Counted from the stretch's first letter, positions 34,173 to 43,753 are shown. The stretch: 64,000 nucleotides of DNA from a bacterium (GCA_024742285.1 JANSYR010000001.1:1-64000); one strand, 5' to 3'. Numbers and translations: made by a program. Notes: generated by a model not told the origin, from the letters alone.

Positions 34173-35909
34173 ATGACGAACGCGACCGACGAAACGTTCG
34201 ATCTCGTGATCGTGGGCAGCGGGGCCGCCGCCGCCGCCGCCGCCCTCGCCGCGCAGTCCCTCGGCAAGCGCGTCGTCGTGCTCGAGAAGCAGGCGCGCTT
34301 CGGCGGCTCGACGGCGATCTCGGGGGGCGTGCTCTGGGTCCCGGACAATCCGCTGATGGCGGAGGAAGGGATCCCCGACTCGCGCGAGCGCGCCCGGACC
34401 TATCTCGACGCCGCCGTGGCGACGGACACGCCCTTCTCGTCATCCGCCCATCGGGACACCTTCCTCCGTGTCGGGCCCGCTCTCGTGACCTTCCTTCGCG
34501 AGCGGGGCATGAGGTTCTTCCGGCCCGACGGGTGGTCCGACTACTACGACGAGCTGCCCGGCGGCGAGCCGCGGAGTCGCTGCCTGATGGCGCCGCTCTA
34601 CGATGCCCGGCGACTCGGCGAGTGGGGCCCGCGCCTCGCGCGCTCGCCCGTCGGCGGGGGCCTCCCGGTCCACAGCCACGAGCTCACGGATCTCTTCCTC
34701 GTCTGGCGAACCTGGCGCGGCAAGCGGATGGCCCTCGAGATGGTCCGCCGGAAGGTCTCGGCCTGGCTTCGTGGCGCCGACTTCGTCACCAACGGCGCCG
34801 CGCTCCAGGGCCGCCTGCTCGAGATCCTGCTCGCGCACGAGATTCCGATCCGACTCGCGAGTCCGGTCGAGGCACTCGTCGAGGAAGACGGCCGAGTCGT
34901 CGGCGTCGAGGTCGGGGGCGACCGGCCGGGGATCATTCGCGGGCGCGACGGCGTGCTGCTCAACGCGGGCGGCTTCTCGCGAAACGATCGGCTCCGTCGC
35001 GAAGCGGGTCGCGCCCCGGCGACGAGTGAGTGGACGGCGACCAACCCGGGCGACACCGGCGAGATCCTCGAGCAGGCCCGCGCGCTCGGCGCCGCGACGG
35101 ACAATCTCGATGCCTTCTGGTGGGTCCTGACTTCGAAGAACCTGGACGGGAGCTGGCCCGAAGGGACGACGATGCCCGACGGGTCGGTCGCCCCCTGGAT
35201 GCACCACCTCGATCTGTCGCTCCCTCATTCGATCCTCGTCGACGGGCGGGGTGAACGCTTCTGCAACGAGAGCGCCTCGTACATGGAGCTGGGCGAAGCG
35301 ATGTTCACGCGCCACGCGGAGACGGGCAGCGCAATCCCGGCCTGGACGATCATGGACGCCGTCCACCGGTCCCGGTATCCGTGGGGCACCGCGCTGCCGG
35401 GCACCACGCCCGAGGCCTGGCTCGAGAGTGGCTACATGAAGCGCGCCGACTCCCTCGAAGATCTCGCCAAGGACTGCGGGATCGACGCAGCGGGTCTCGT
35501 CGCGACGGTCGAACGCTGGAACGCCGCCTGCGCCGAGGGCGTCGACCCGGACCATCACCGCGGCGAGCGCGTCTTCGATCGCATCCACGGCGACCCCACG
35601 GTCCGGCCGAACCCCGGCATGGGCACGATCGCGAAGCCGCCCTTCCATGCCGTACCGATGTTCCCGAGCGACGTCGGCTGCGCGGGGGGGCTCGTGACCG
35701 ATCCCTACGCGCGGGTACTCCGAACGGACGGAAGCGCGATCGAGGGTCTCTACGCGGCGGGCAACACCACCGCCTCCCTCTTCGTGAAGACCTATCCCGG
35801 CGCCGGCTCGAGCATCTCCGCGAGCCTCGTCCACGGCTTCGTGGCGGCCCACCACGCGGCCGGGGCCGCCGCACGGATCGACGCGATCGGCCAGGAGCAG
35901 ACCGCATGA
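34173..35909 (+). CDS. FAD-dependent dehydrogenase (3-ketosteroid delta-1-dehydrogenase-like)
   Basis: 578 aa. The N-terminal dinucleotide-binding motif is DLVIVGSGAAAAAAALAAQS, followed by FGGSTAISGGVLWVPDN, the family signature of FAD_binding_2 enzymes such as 3-ketosteroid dehydrogenases and fumarate reductase. The C-terminal GLYAAGNTTASLFVKTYPGA and GSSISASLVHGFVAAHHAA close the FAD site. GAGGGAG precedes the ATG. Its stop overlaps the start of the Rieske oxygenase as ATGA (35906-35909). A desaturase acting with a ring hydroxylase on a steroid- or terpenoid-like substrate is an attractive but unproven reading. Confidence 0.85.
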   Translation: MTNATDETFDLVIVGSGAAAAAAALAAQSLGKRVVVLEKQARFGGSTAISGGVLWVPDNPLMAEEGIPDSRERARTYLDAAVATDTPFSSSAHRDTFLRVGPALVTFLRERGMRFFRPDGWSDYYDELPGGEPRSRCLMAPLYDARRLGEWGPRLARSPVGGGLPVHSHELTDLFLVWRTWRGKRMALEMVRRKVSAWLRGADFVTNGAALQGRLLEILLAHEIPIRLASPVEALVEEDGRVVGVEVGGDRPGIIRGRDGVLLNAGGFSRNDRLRREAGRAPATSEWTATNPGDTGEILEQARALGAATDNLDAFWWVLTSKNLDGSWPEGTTMPDGSVAPWMHHLDLSLPHSILVDGRGERFCNESASYMELGEAMFTRHAETGSAIPAWTIMDAVHRSRYPWGTALPGTTPEAWLESGYMKRADSLEDLAKDCGIDAAGLVATVERWNAACAEGVDPDHHRGERVFDRIHGDPTVRPNPGMGTIAKPPFHAVPMFPSDVGCAGGLVTDPYARVLRTDGSAIEGLYAAGNTTASLFVKTYPGAGSSISASLVHGFVAAHHAAGAAARIDAIGQEQTA

Positions 35910-37285
35910 AGGACGCCACCCCGCTCGTCGCCGGCGCCGACTTCCCGTCGGCGCTCGAACGCGCCGATCTCGTCCCCGCCGCCCGCTACTACGACCCGGA
36001 CTTCTTCGCGCTCGAGCGCGACCGGTTCTGGACGCGCACGTGGCAGATGGCCTGTCGGCTCGACGAGATTCCGCGGGTCGGGGACTGGGTCGAGTACGAG
36101 TGTCTCGGTCGATCGGTGATCGTCACGCGGGTCCAATCGGACGAGATCCGCGCCTACCACAACGCGTGTCGCCACCGCGGGACCCAGCTCGCCGCCGGTC
36201 GCGGGCACTCGCCGAACGGCTTCACCTGTCCCTTCCACGGCTGGTGCTGGAACCTCGACGGGAGCAATCGCGCGGTCTTCGCCGCCGACGTCTTCGACCC
36301 GGCGCTCCTCGAACCGGAGGCGCTCCGCCTGGCCGAGGCGCGGGCCGACACCTGGGGCGGCTGCGTCTGGATCAACTTCGACGACGAAGCCCCTCCCCTT
36401 CGCGCCAGCCTCGAACCCTTCGCCACCTACCACGACGCGCTCGGCGTCGAGCGCATGCACGCGGAGAGCTGGTTCGAGACGATCGTGCCGGCGAACTGGA
36501 AGCTCGTCGCCGAGGCCTTCATGGAGGGCTACCACGCCGATCAGACCCACCCGCAGCTCCTCGCCCGCTCGGCGAAGCAGGGCTACTCGGCCGGGACCGA
36601 CCCTCTCGGCTTCGTCGATCCCGACGACATCGTCGGCAGCTCGCTCTACTTCATGCGTAGCCTGTCGGAAGGCATGGGCGGGGGCATGATTCACGCCCGC
36701 GACATCGAGGTCGCCGAGACCCTCCTCGGGATGGAGCTGCCCGACGATCCGCTCGAGGCACTCACGGCCTGGACGACGCGACTGAACGACGAGATCCGCG
36801 CGCGCGCGAAGGCCGCCGGCGGCGACATGCCGGACCTGAACGCGCTCCTCGCCTCGGGGCACGTCCACAGCGTGAACTTCTGCTTCCCGCATTTCTGGTA
36901 TCTGCCGGTCTACGGCAACGCCGCGTCCTACCGGATCCGCCCGATCTCGCCGCAGGAGACCCGCTTCGAGGTCTGGACGACGACGCTCTGGCCGATCGAG
37001 GACGCGGGCGCGATTCCGCGCGAGCCGACCTCGCGCGCTCTCGATGATCCCGGCTGGGGCGAAGTCCTGCGCCAGGACTTCGACAACCTGCCGCGGCTCC
37101 AGGCGGGCGTCCGCAGCCCGGGCTTCGAGGCGATGCGTCTCGCGCGGGACGTCGAGGGGACGATCGCGAACTTCCATCAGGCCCTCGACGGCTTCCTCGC
37201 CCGGCGCGACCACGAGGACCTGCTGCCGGCCATCCAGGGCGTGTCCGGTCCGATCGACGCCCCGATCCGCGACCTCGGCCTCTAG
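35906..37285 (+). CDS. Rieske non-haem iron oxygenase, large subunit
   Basis: 459 aa. The Rieske 2Fe-2S site is CRH at 88-90 and CPFH at 108-111. The mononuclear iron site follows in NWKLVAEAFMEGYHADQTHP, with His210 and His215 as ligands and an acidic third ligand further on. It is an alpha-subunit ring-hydroxylating-oxygenase type; no beta subunit, ferredoxin or reductase gene is adjacent, so electrons come from elsewhere. The ATG overlaps the FAD dehydrogenase stop, so both proteins are made together. Substrate unknown. Confidence 0.88.
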   Translation: MKDATPLVAGADFPSALERADLVPAARYYDPDFFALERDRFWTRTWQMACRLDEIPRVGDWVEYECLGRSVIVTRVQSDEIRAYHNACRHRGTQLAAGRGHSPNGFTCPFHGWCWNLDGSNRAVFAADVFDPALLEPEALRLAEARADTWGGCVWINFDDEAPPLRASLEPFATYHDALGVERMHAESWFETIVPANWKLVAEAFMEGYHADQTHPQLLARSAKQGYSAGTDPLGFVDPDDIVGSSLYFMRSLSEGMGGGMIHARDIEVAETLLGMELPDDPLEALTAWTTRLNDEIRARAKAAGGDMPDLNALLASGHVHSVNFCFPHFWYLPVYGNAASYRIRPISPQETRFEVWTTTLWPIEDAGAIPREPTSRALDDPGWGEVLRQDFDNLPRLQAGVRSPGFEAMRLARDVEGTIANFHQALDGFLARRDHEDLLPAIQGVSGPIDAPIRDLGL

Positions 37286-37343
37286 CGCTCGCTCGTTCGC
37301 GACCCGCGGTCCCGATCTCTAGGGCGCACGCGATCGGGAATCG

Positions 37344-38195
37344 CTAGCGGCCGATCTTCCCCCAGACCATGTCGCTCTGGGCGTCGGGGTCGACCAGGGT
37401 CTCGGGGCTCCTCTGATCCACGTGGCCGATCAGACCACGATACGTGCCGTAGCCGACCAGCTTGCGCAGCCGCGGCGGGAAGGCCGCGACGCGATCACGC
37501 GGCAGGGCGAGGAGCTGACTCTCTTCCTGGCGGAGATAGCCGGCGCAGTAGTTGTTGACGATCCCCATTCGTCGTTCGTCGGATCGGTTCTCGCCGCCAC
37601 CGTGCCACAGGCTGCCGTCGTAGAAGAGGACGCTTCCGGCGGACATCTCGACCTGCTCGGTCTCGGGGTGCTCCCCCCGGCGCGGCGTGTGGTCGGCACG
37701 ATGCGAGCCCGGAACGACGTGCGTCCCGCCATTCTCCCGGGAGAAATCGGTGAGCGCCCACATCGCGACCACGATGCTCGTCGGCGCGGGACGCGGGAAG
37801 CCGTAGGAGCCGTCGTCGCTGTGGAGCGGCTGGCTCGCCTGGCCGGGGTTCATCTCGATCGCCGTGAGCGACGACAGAAGGCACTCGTCGTCCAGCAGCG
37901 CGTCCACCACCGGGAGCGTCGCTGGACAGATCGGCGTGCCTGCGAAGAGCGGGTCCCGGGCGAGCAGATTGAAGATCCGGCGCGTGTGGGTCCCGAGGAA
38001 TCGATTCCCTCCGAACGGGATGGCGAGTTCGTCCATCAGCGCGTCGATGCGCTCGATCAACGCCTCGCGGAGCGAATCCGGGATCAGCCCCTCGCGAACG
38101 GCGAAGCCCCGCTCGTCGATCTCGGCCGCGATCCGCGAGACCTCCTGGTCGGGTAGAGGCTCGACGGAGAACGCGTTCGCACCGGCGGAGAGCAT
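37344..38195 (-). CDS. Phytanoyl-CoA dioxygenase (PhyH) family protein
   Basis: 283 aa (a GTG one codon upstream at 38198 is also possible; GAGGTG precedes both). Fe(II)/2-oxoglutarate site: HSD at 125-127 (QPLHSDDGSYG) and distal His198 (YDGSLWHGGG), with Arg nearby for 2OG. The RGFAVREGLIPDSLREALIE opening is typical of the family. It would hydroxylate an aliphatic substrate using O2 and 2-oxoglutarate. It is divergent from a TauD-like dioxygenase, 142 bases between starts, so the two may share control. Confidence 0.86.
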   Translation of the reverse strand: MLSAGANAFSVEPLPDQEVSRIAAEIDERGFAVREGLIPDSLREALIERIDALMDELAIPFGGNRFLGTHTRRIFNLLARDPLFAGTPICPATLPVVDALLDDECLLSSLTAIEMNPGQASQPLHSDDGSYGFPRPAPTSIVVAMWALTDFSRENGGTHVVPGSHRADHTPRRGEHPETEQVEMSAGSVLFYDGSLWHGGGENRSDERRMGIVNNYCAGYLRQEESQLLALPRDRVAAFPPRLRKLVGYGTYRGLIGHVDQRSPETLVDPDAQSDMVWGKIGR

Positions 38196-38337
38196 CACGA
38201 CACCTCGACGGCCGATGAATCGGCCCACGCGGGACGGGCCCCTCGCCCGAACGCCCTGCGGCCGACACGGGTAGCGCGTCCAGCCGACGGTCGGCACCAT
38301 CGAGGGGGACCGCTTCGGCCTGCGAGGGAGAGACGTC

Positions 38338-39168
38338 ATGGAGATCGAGGTCACGCCCAGAACCAGCGCCATCGGCGCAGACGTCGCTGGGCTCGACCTC
38401 GGCAAGCCGGTCGACGACGAGACGCTCGCCACGATCCAGACGGCCCTCGACGACCACATGGTGCTCTTTCTCGGGGAGCAGGACGTCACCCCCGCCGAGC
38501 AGCTCGCCTTCACCGAACGCTTCGGCCCGATCGAACGTCACCCCTTCGGTCGGCATCTCGACGATCCCGCGGACGTGGGTCTGCTCGACCAGACCGAGCC
38601 CAGGCGCGACGGCGCGAACCGGTGGCACATGGATTCGACGTTCATGCCGAAGCCGCCCGCCCTGCTGGCGCTCCGCGCCGTGAAGCTCCCGAGCCTCGGC
38701 GGCGACACCACCTGGGCCTCGATGGCCGCGGCGTACGAGGCGCTCTCCGGACCGATCCAGCGCGCACTCGAGGAGATGACCGCGATCCACGACGTGACCG
38801 GCCCCCTCGTCCGCGCGATCGAGACCGGTCACAGCGTGGGCGGCCTCGACGAAATCCAGGCCGCCTGGCCGCCCTGCTCGCATCCGGTGGTCTGCCGGCA
38901 TCCGCGCACGGGCCGCAAGCTCCTCTTCGTGAACTCGAACTTCACGACGCGAATCGAAGGCGTGAGCGAACGCGAGAGCGAGATGCTCCTCCGCTTCCTC
39001 TTCGAATGGGTGCGCTCGCCGGAGTTCCACGTCCGCTTCACGTGGCGCCCCGGCTCCGTCGTCCTCTGGGACAACCTCGCCACCCAGCATTTCGCGGTCG
39101 CCGACTATCACGAGCGCCGGATCATGCATCGGGTCCAGACCGCCGGCACCTGGCAGCCGAGCGCCTGA
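38338..39168 (+). CDS. TauD/TfdA-family Fe(II)/2-oxoglutarate dioxygenase
   Basis: 276 aa. Iron ligands are His97 and Asp99 (RWHMDSTF) and His251 (LATQHFAVADY); the Arg for 2-oxoglutarate is in RRIMHRVQTAGTW. The N-terminal IGADVAGLDLGKPVDDETLA and MVLFLGEQD match the family. Members hydroxylate sulfonates, aryloxyacetates or other small acids; sequence alone does not choose. GGGAGAG precedes the ATG. Divergent from the PhyH-type gene. Confidence 0.88.
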   Translation: MEIEVTPRTSAIGADVAGLDLGKPVDDETLATIQTALDDHMVLFLGEQDVTPAEQLAFTERFGPIERHPFGRHLDDPADVGLLDQTEPRRDGANRWHMDSTFMPKPPALLALRAVKLPSLGGDTTWASMAAAYEALSGPIQRALEEMTAIHDVTGPLVRAIETGHSVGGLDEIQAAWPPCSHPVVCRHPRTGRKLLFVNSNFTTRIEGVSERESEMLLRFLFEWVRSPEFHVRFTWRPGSVVLWDNLATQHFAVADYHERRIMHRVQTAGTWQPSA

Positions 39169-39206
39169 AGCACGGCGCCGACGGCGGGGCCTCGCGCTCG
39201 AAGCGG

Positions 39207-40202
39207 CTACGACCGCTCCGGCGTCCGTTCGATCCCGGTCGAGAGGATCTCGTTGCGCAGCGCCTCGCCCCGCGCGAAACGCCCGAGGTTCTCGAGAAAG
39301 AGCTCTCCGAGCCGCTCCGAGCCGAGGGGCGAGTAGCCCGCATCGTGCGGAGTGAGGACGCAGTTCTCGAGGCTCCAGAGCGGCGAATCCTCCGGCAGCG
39401 GCTCCTCGGACACGACGTCGAGGGTCGCGCCCCGGATCGATCCGGCGCGCAGCACGTCGATCAATGCGGGCTCGTCGACGACGCCGCCGCGCGCGACGTT
39501 GATCAGGACCGCCTCCGGACGCATCGCGGCGAGCTCCGCCGCCCCGATCATCCCGCGCGTCTCGTCGTTGTAGGGCATGCAGAGCACGACGTAGTCGCTC
39601 TCGGCCAGCAGGTCCGGGAGTCCGTCCAGGTTCACGAAGCGATCGAGGTGCTCGTCCTCGCAGGGCGAGCGACGGCAGCCGATCGTGCGCATGCCGAAGG
39701 CCTTGGCGATCCGGGCCGTCGAGCGACCGATTCCGCCGTAACCGACGATCCCGATCGTCTTCGCGGAGAGATCCCCGCTGTAGATCGTCTCCCAGCGACG
39801 CTCCGCCTGCTGTCTCTGGTGCTGGGCGACGTTGCGCTCCCAGTGAAGCACGTAGGCGAAGATGTACTGGGCGATCGGGTCGCCGTGGATGCCCGACGCG
39901 TTCGTGAGACGCACGCCGCGCGCGAGCAGCGTCTCCCAGATCGGATTGTCGATCCCGGCCCCCGGTCCCTGCATCCAACGGAGCGCCGGCTCGCCGAAGA
40001 GCGGCATCAGCGAGCGCATGGCTCCCTTGTGACGCGCCGCGCTCACGCAGAAGAGCACGACCTCGCAGCCCGCGGGATCGCCCTCGAAGCGACCGTCTTC
40101 ATGCAGGACCACGACGTCGGGCGCGACCCCGGTCCCTTCGAGGGTCCGGGCCACGCCCGCGCGCAGGATCTCGGCGCGGTCGCCGGTGACGACGATCTTC
40201 AA
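39207..40202 (-). CDS. D-2-hydroxyacid dehydrogenase
   Basis: 331 aa from a TTG with GAGGA about eight bases upstream. NAD-binding IGIVGYGGIGRSTARIAKAF; catalytic Arg in INVARGGVVDE, Glu in SEEPLPEDSPLW and His in LTPHDAGYS. It interconverts 2-oxo acids and D-2-hydroxy acids. It belongs to the same family as the enzyme at 49708-50760. Downstream of the DUF3604 gene by 23 bases on the same strand, so the two may be co-transcribed. The longer frame to 40856 is shadow sequence. Confidence 0.86.
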   Translation of the reverse strand: MKIVVTGDRAEILRAGVARTLEGTGVAPDVVVLHEDGRFEGDPAGCEVVLFCVSAARHKGAMRSLMPLFGEPALRWMQGPGAGIDNPIWETLLARGVRLTNASGIHGDPIAQYIFAYVLHWERNVAQHQRQQAERRWETIYSGDLSAKTIGIVGYGGIGRSTARIAKAFGMRTIGCRRSPCEDEHLDRFVNLDGLPDLLAESDYVVLCMPYNDETRGMIGAAELAAMRPEAVLINVARGGVVDEPALIDVLRAGSIRGATLDVVSEEPLPEDSPLWSLENCVLTPHDAGYSPLGSERLGELFLENLGRFARGEALRNEILSTGIERTPERS

Positions 40203-40225
40203 TGGAGAGTCCTCGCTCCCGCGTG

Positions 40226-42268
40226 TCAGGTCGCGGGCTTCACCTGGATCGGCGACGACCAGGCCCGTTCTTGAATCGTCTTCGGGTAGTCGGGGCGCGG
40301 CTCCACCCCGGCGCGGACCGCGTCCCAGGTCGACCAGCGACAGGTCGGGTTCTCGAGCACGCGGACATAGTAGAAGGCACGCTGGCTCGGATCGAAGTCC
40401 GGGTCGGTCCAGACCGCGGAAAGCTCGCCGTCGCCCACGTCCGTCGTGATCGAGCAGTCCGAGAGATCGACCTTCGCGCCGTTGTCCGGACAACGCCGGG
40501 TCGCCGGGTCCGGCTCGAGGCCGTCCGAGCAGGCGACGTCGTTCACGACCTCGAAGGTCTCGCCGTCCTGCTCCCACCCCTTGATGATCTGGAGCCGCTG
40601 GAGCGGGGCAGAGAGCGGGTCGCGCGCCGCCCAGAACAGAAAGCGCGGGGCGCTCGTCGGCCCGACTTCCAGATCCGCCCCCATCGGCACGCCGCCGGCG
40701 TAGCCGCGCGCCGCCAGGTCCTTCGCACCGGCCATCGCCGGCTCGATCCCGTCGCCTGCGAAGAAGCGGACCGGGATCCGCGGTCCCGACGTCGCGAAGG
40801 TCTCCTTGCGCCGGAAGGCGTCGTAGATCGATTCGCGGGTGTTCTCCTCGGCCCACACGGCGGCCAGGCCGGACGCGCCGTACGTGATGGAAGCGCTGTG
40901 CTGATACGAGCGCCCCTCGACCCCGGTCACGAGATCACTCGCGACCATCTTCGCGACCGTCGCCTCGAAGAACGAGAGCGGGACCGATCCCCGCAGCTGC
41001 GCGTTCGAATCGAGCAGCCCGATCTTCGCGAAATAGTCGGACTCGTCGTCGGAGATCGCGGCCGTGTGCGTATCGCTCGCCCCGACGATCCCGAACTCGT
41101 AGGGATTGACCGCACCGCCCGCTTCGAGCTGGAGACCTCGTCGAAGCGCGTCGCGTACGTAGCTCCCGGGAGGCGCCGAGGGAAGCATCGTCGCTACTCG
41201 ATAGGGCGTGATCTCGAAGCCGGCCCACTCGTCCGTATCGGAGAGGGTCGGGTGGGTCTCGGACGTCCCCTTCACCTGGGTGATCTCGACCAGGGGCTCG
41301 TTGCGCAGGCGCTGCTCTCCGTAGGCCTCGTCCATCGGATTCCCCGCCCAGTCGACGAGCTTGAACATCTGCCCGTTCGAGCCGTTCGAGTTGTGTGGAA
41401 TCGCCAGGCTCTCGATTCCGCGATCGCGAAGTCCGTCCATCCAGTCCCAGAGCCCTTCCGGATTCTGGGAATGGAACCGCGAGAAGGGCACGGCCGGGAG
41501 CGTGTCCGTATCGCGAAAGATGACGTTGCGGTGGAGGTTGCCGCGGTCGTCCGTCGACGAGGTGTACTCGTACGCGGCGAAGGTCGTGAATCGGCCCGGC
41601 GAGTAGAACCGGTCGGCGGCCTCGATCGTATCCGCCCAGGCCGAGCGGGTGATCTCCAGGACGAGCTCGCGATCGAGGCTCCCATCCGCGACGGCGGCCG
41701 CCATCTTCGGAAGGAGGCCCGAAAAGGCGCGGATCCGCTGGGGAATGCTCGGGAGGTCGACGTTGTCCGGTGCGTTCAGGTCGTGGAGCACCTCCGCGAA
41801 GTCGTACTTCGAGAGCGCCGTCGACGTATCCGCTCCCGCCCGGGCGGCCCCCATGAACATCGCGTGGTCCGTCACCGCGTAGAAGTCGAGGGGCTGACGG
41901 AGCTGGACGTCGAAGCCGCCGGGGTGTCGAATCCGCTCCCCCCTCGCATAGCGGTAGGCATCCGCGGGCGTCGCGACCGTGCCGAAGGCGAACGCGTCGA
42001 AGGAATAGGTGGTGTGGACGTGCAGATCGCCGAAGTAGACGTTCCGGTTCGGGTCGGGCGGCGCCACCCCGCGCTCGAGGGTCGTGTAGTCCGGCTCGAA
42101 TACGTTCTGGACGTCGAAGCGGAGCGCCTGTGCGTCGGGATTGTCGGAATCCTCGGCCCACATCTCCCCGCCTTCCGAACACCCGAAGGCAAGAGGGAGG
42201 AGGAGACTCAGGAGGCCCGTCCTCAGCGTGGCGGCCGGTCGGGTTCGAAGACACGGGGTGGTTTGCAC
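40226..42268 (-). CDS. DUF3604 lipoprotein, PHP-like metal-binding domain
   Basis: 680 aa from GTG 42266-42268 (AAAGG upstream). Signal peptide with lipobox AFGC (Cys30). The PHP-type opening NVYFGDLHVHTTYSFDAFAF carries the HxH motif; AVTDHAMFMG and IPHNSNGSNG follow, and GIVGASDTHTAAISD supplies late metal ligands. DUF3604 proteins are large, predicted metal-dependent hydrolases of unknown substrate, common in marine bacteria. A 19-base hairpin (42290-42308) sits just before the start. Confidence 0.84.
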   Translation of the reverse strand: MQTTPCLRTRPAATLRTGLLSLLLPLAFGCSEGGEMWAEDSDNPDAQALRFDVQNVFEPDYTTLERGVAPPDPNRNVYFGDLHVHTTYSFDAFAFGTVATPADAYRYARGERIRHPGGFDVQLRQPLDFYAVTDHAMFMGAARAGADTSTALSKYDFAEVLHDLNAPDNVDLPSIPQRIRAFSGLLPKMAAAVADGSLDRELVLEITRSAWADTIEAADRFYSPGRFTTFAAYEYTSSTDDRGNLHRNVIFRDTDTLPAVPFSRFHSQNPEGLWDWMDGLRDRGIESLAIPHNSNGSNGQMFKLVDWAGNPMDEAYGEQRLRNEPLVEITQVKGTSETHPTLSDTDEWAGFEITPYRVATMLPSAPPGSYVRDALRRGLQLEAGGAVNPYEFGIVGASDTHTAAISDDESDYFAKIGLLDSNAQLRGSVPLSFFEATVAKMVASDLVTGVEGRSYQHSASITYGASGLAAVWAEENTRESIYDAFRRKETFATSGPRIPVRFFAGDGIEPAMAGAKDLAARGYAGGVPMGADLEVGPTSAPRFLFWAARDPLSAPLQRLQIIKGWEQDGETFEVVNDVACSDGLEPDPATRRCPDNGAKVDLSDCSITTDVGDGELSAVWTDPDFDPSQRAFYYVRVLENPTCRWSTWDAVRAGVEPRPDYPKTIQERAWSSPIQVKPAT

Positions 42269-42289
42269 GGGTCGACCCTTTCGCGGATC

Positions 42290-42308
42290 GCGCGCCGGCT
42301 CGGCGCGC
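42290..42308 (-). other. 8-bp GC hairpin before DUF3604 start
   Basis: GCGCGCCG and CGGCGCGC flank a GCT loop. It lies 120 bases downstream of the minus-strand P450 stop (42429) and 21 bases upstream of the DUF3604 start. No U-tract follows. It could end the P450 transcript or fold in the DUF3604 leader. Confidence 0.35.
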
Positions 42309-42428
42309 GATCGACACGATAGGACGGGCACGAACGCCGGGCAGCGCCCCGCATAGCCCGAAACGCGAGGTCACCCACTCGAGCGCATCGACGCGGGTCG
42401 GACGCCCCGGGGACGGCGGCGCGCCCGA

Positions 42429-43631
42429 CTAATGCGGGGCGAAGCGGATCTCGAGCGACTCGAGACGACGAAGGTTCGAGAAGGGCACCCAGCGCGGCGG
42501 CGTCTCCACGAGCTCGATCTCCTGGAGGCGCTCGAAGAACACCGGCAGGACCTCCTGGATTTCGGCCAGCGCGAAGGCGGCGCCCAGACAGCGATGCGCC
42601 CCCCAGCCGAAGCTGAAGGAGTGGGCGCCCCGTCGACCGACGTCGAGGCGGTCCGGCTCGGAGAAGACGGCCGGATCCCGGTTCGCGGAGAGGATCGAGA
42701 GGAGGAAGGGCTGCTCCGCCTCGATCTCGACGCCCTCGATCGAGAAGGGTTCCGTCGCCTCCCGCGCGAGCACCGGGACGATCGGCTCGAAGCGAAGGAG
42801 CTCGTCCCCCGCCGAAGCGGCGAGCCTGGGGTCCGCGCGAAGCCGGGCGAGCTCGGCGTCGTGGCGGACGAGGAGCGCGACCGCGACCGCGAGCATGCTC
42901 CGCGAGCTGTCGTGGCCTCCGAAGATCAGGTTGATCACGAGCACCACGAGGTCGTCGTCCCCGAATCCTTCGTCCAGCTCGCCCGCGGCACGAATCAGGT
43001 CCGAGAGCAGGTCGTCGGTCGGCCTTCGCCGCCGCAGACGAATCAGGTCGAGCACCGCCTGGGACAGCTCCGTCGCCGCAGCCTCTCCCCGCGCGCGGAG
43101 ATCGGGGGTGAGCACGCTCGAGAGCGCGCTGCCCAGGTCCGTCGACCAGACCGAGAACGCGGCCTGGTGTTCGTCGGGGACGCCGAGGGTCTCGCAGATC
43201 AGCCGGATCGGCAGATCGTGGGAGAAGTCGCCGATCACGTCGAGGCGCCCGGATTCCCGGTGCGGCGCGAGCAGCTCGTCGGTCAACCTGCGGATCCGTG
43301 CACGCTTCGCGTCGGCGGATCGCGGCGTGAAGGCCCGATTCACGAGGCTGCGCAGACGACGATGGGGCGGCCCGTTCAGGTTCGTGAGCATCCGCCGCCA
43401 CCACTCGACGAGCGGGCCGTCCTCGACCTGGGACTCGACGAACGCGAGGGCGTTGCTCAGGTTGCGGTGATCGCTGGCGTGGCGCTCCACGTCCGCGTAG
43501 CGAAGCACGATGGGCTCTCCGGTCGAGGCGATCGCCACCGGATGCCGCTCGCGCGCTTCGCGCAGGAAGCGGTGGCCGTCCTGCCAGTACGCCGGATCGT
43601 CGATGGGAATCGTCGCCGGTTCGGAGCCCAT
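42429..43631 (-). CDS. Cytochrome P450
   Basis: 400 aa. Haem-binding FGWGAHRCLG with Cys348 as thiolate ligand; I-helix oxygen-activating IFGGHDSS (GGxDSS in place of AGxDTT); K-helix ExxR in DELLRFEP. GGAGGA precedes the ATG at 43631; an ATG 5 codons upstream overlaps that ribosome-binding site and is less likely. Soluble class I type that needs separate ferredoxin and reductase, none of which is nearby. Divergent from another P450 gene with 148 bases between starts. Substrate unknown. Confidence 0.9.
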   Translation of the reverse strand: MGSEPATIPIDDPAYWQDGHRFLREARERHPVAIASTGEPIVLRYADVERHASDHRNLSNALAFVESQVEDGPLVEWWRRMLTNLNGPPHRRLRSLVNRAFTPRSADAKRARIRRLTDELLAPHRESGRLDVIGDFSHDLPIRLICETLGVPDEHQAAFSVWSTDLGSALSSVLTPDLRARGEAAATELSQAVLDLIRLRRRRPTDDLLSDLIRAAGELDEGFGDDDLVVLVINLIFGGHDSSRSMLAVAVALLVRHDAELARLRADPRLAASAGDELLRFEPIVPVLAREATEPFSIEGVEIEAEQPFLLSILSANRDPAVFSEPDRLDVGRRGAHSFSFGWGAHRCLGAAFALAEIQEVLPVFFERLQEIELVETPPRWVPFSNLRRLESLEIRFAPH

Positions 43632-43733
43632 GCCTTCTCCTCCCATGCGGGTCGATCCCCCGAGCTTCGGAATCTTCGAAGGCCGGGTCAAGCGCCCTCG
43701 CACCGCTCCGAAAGGGCCATTCCCGTCCGCCGT

Positions 43734-43753
43734 CGTTCGGATATGATCGAACG
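43734..43753. promoter_or_regulatory. Inverted repeat with -10-like spacer upstream of P450
   Basis: CGTTCG and CGAACG are separated by eight bases (GATATGAT) that themselves look like a -10 box. The element lies 26 bases before the ATG at 43780 in the divergent P450 interval. A dimeric repressor binding here would cover the putative promoter. The half-sites are short, so chance is possible. Confidence 0.3.
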
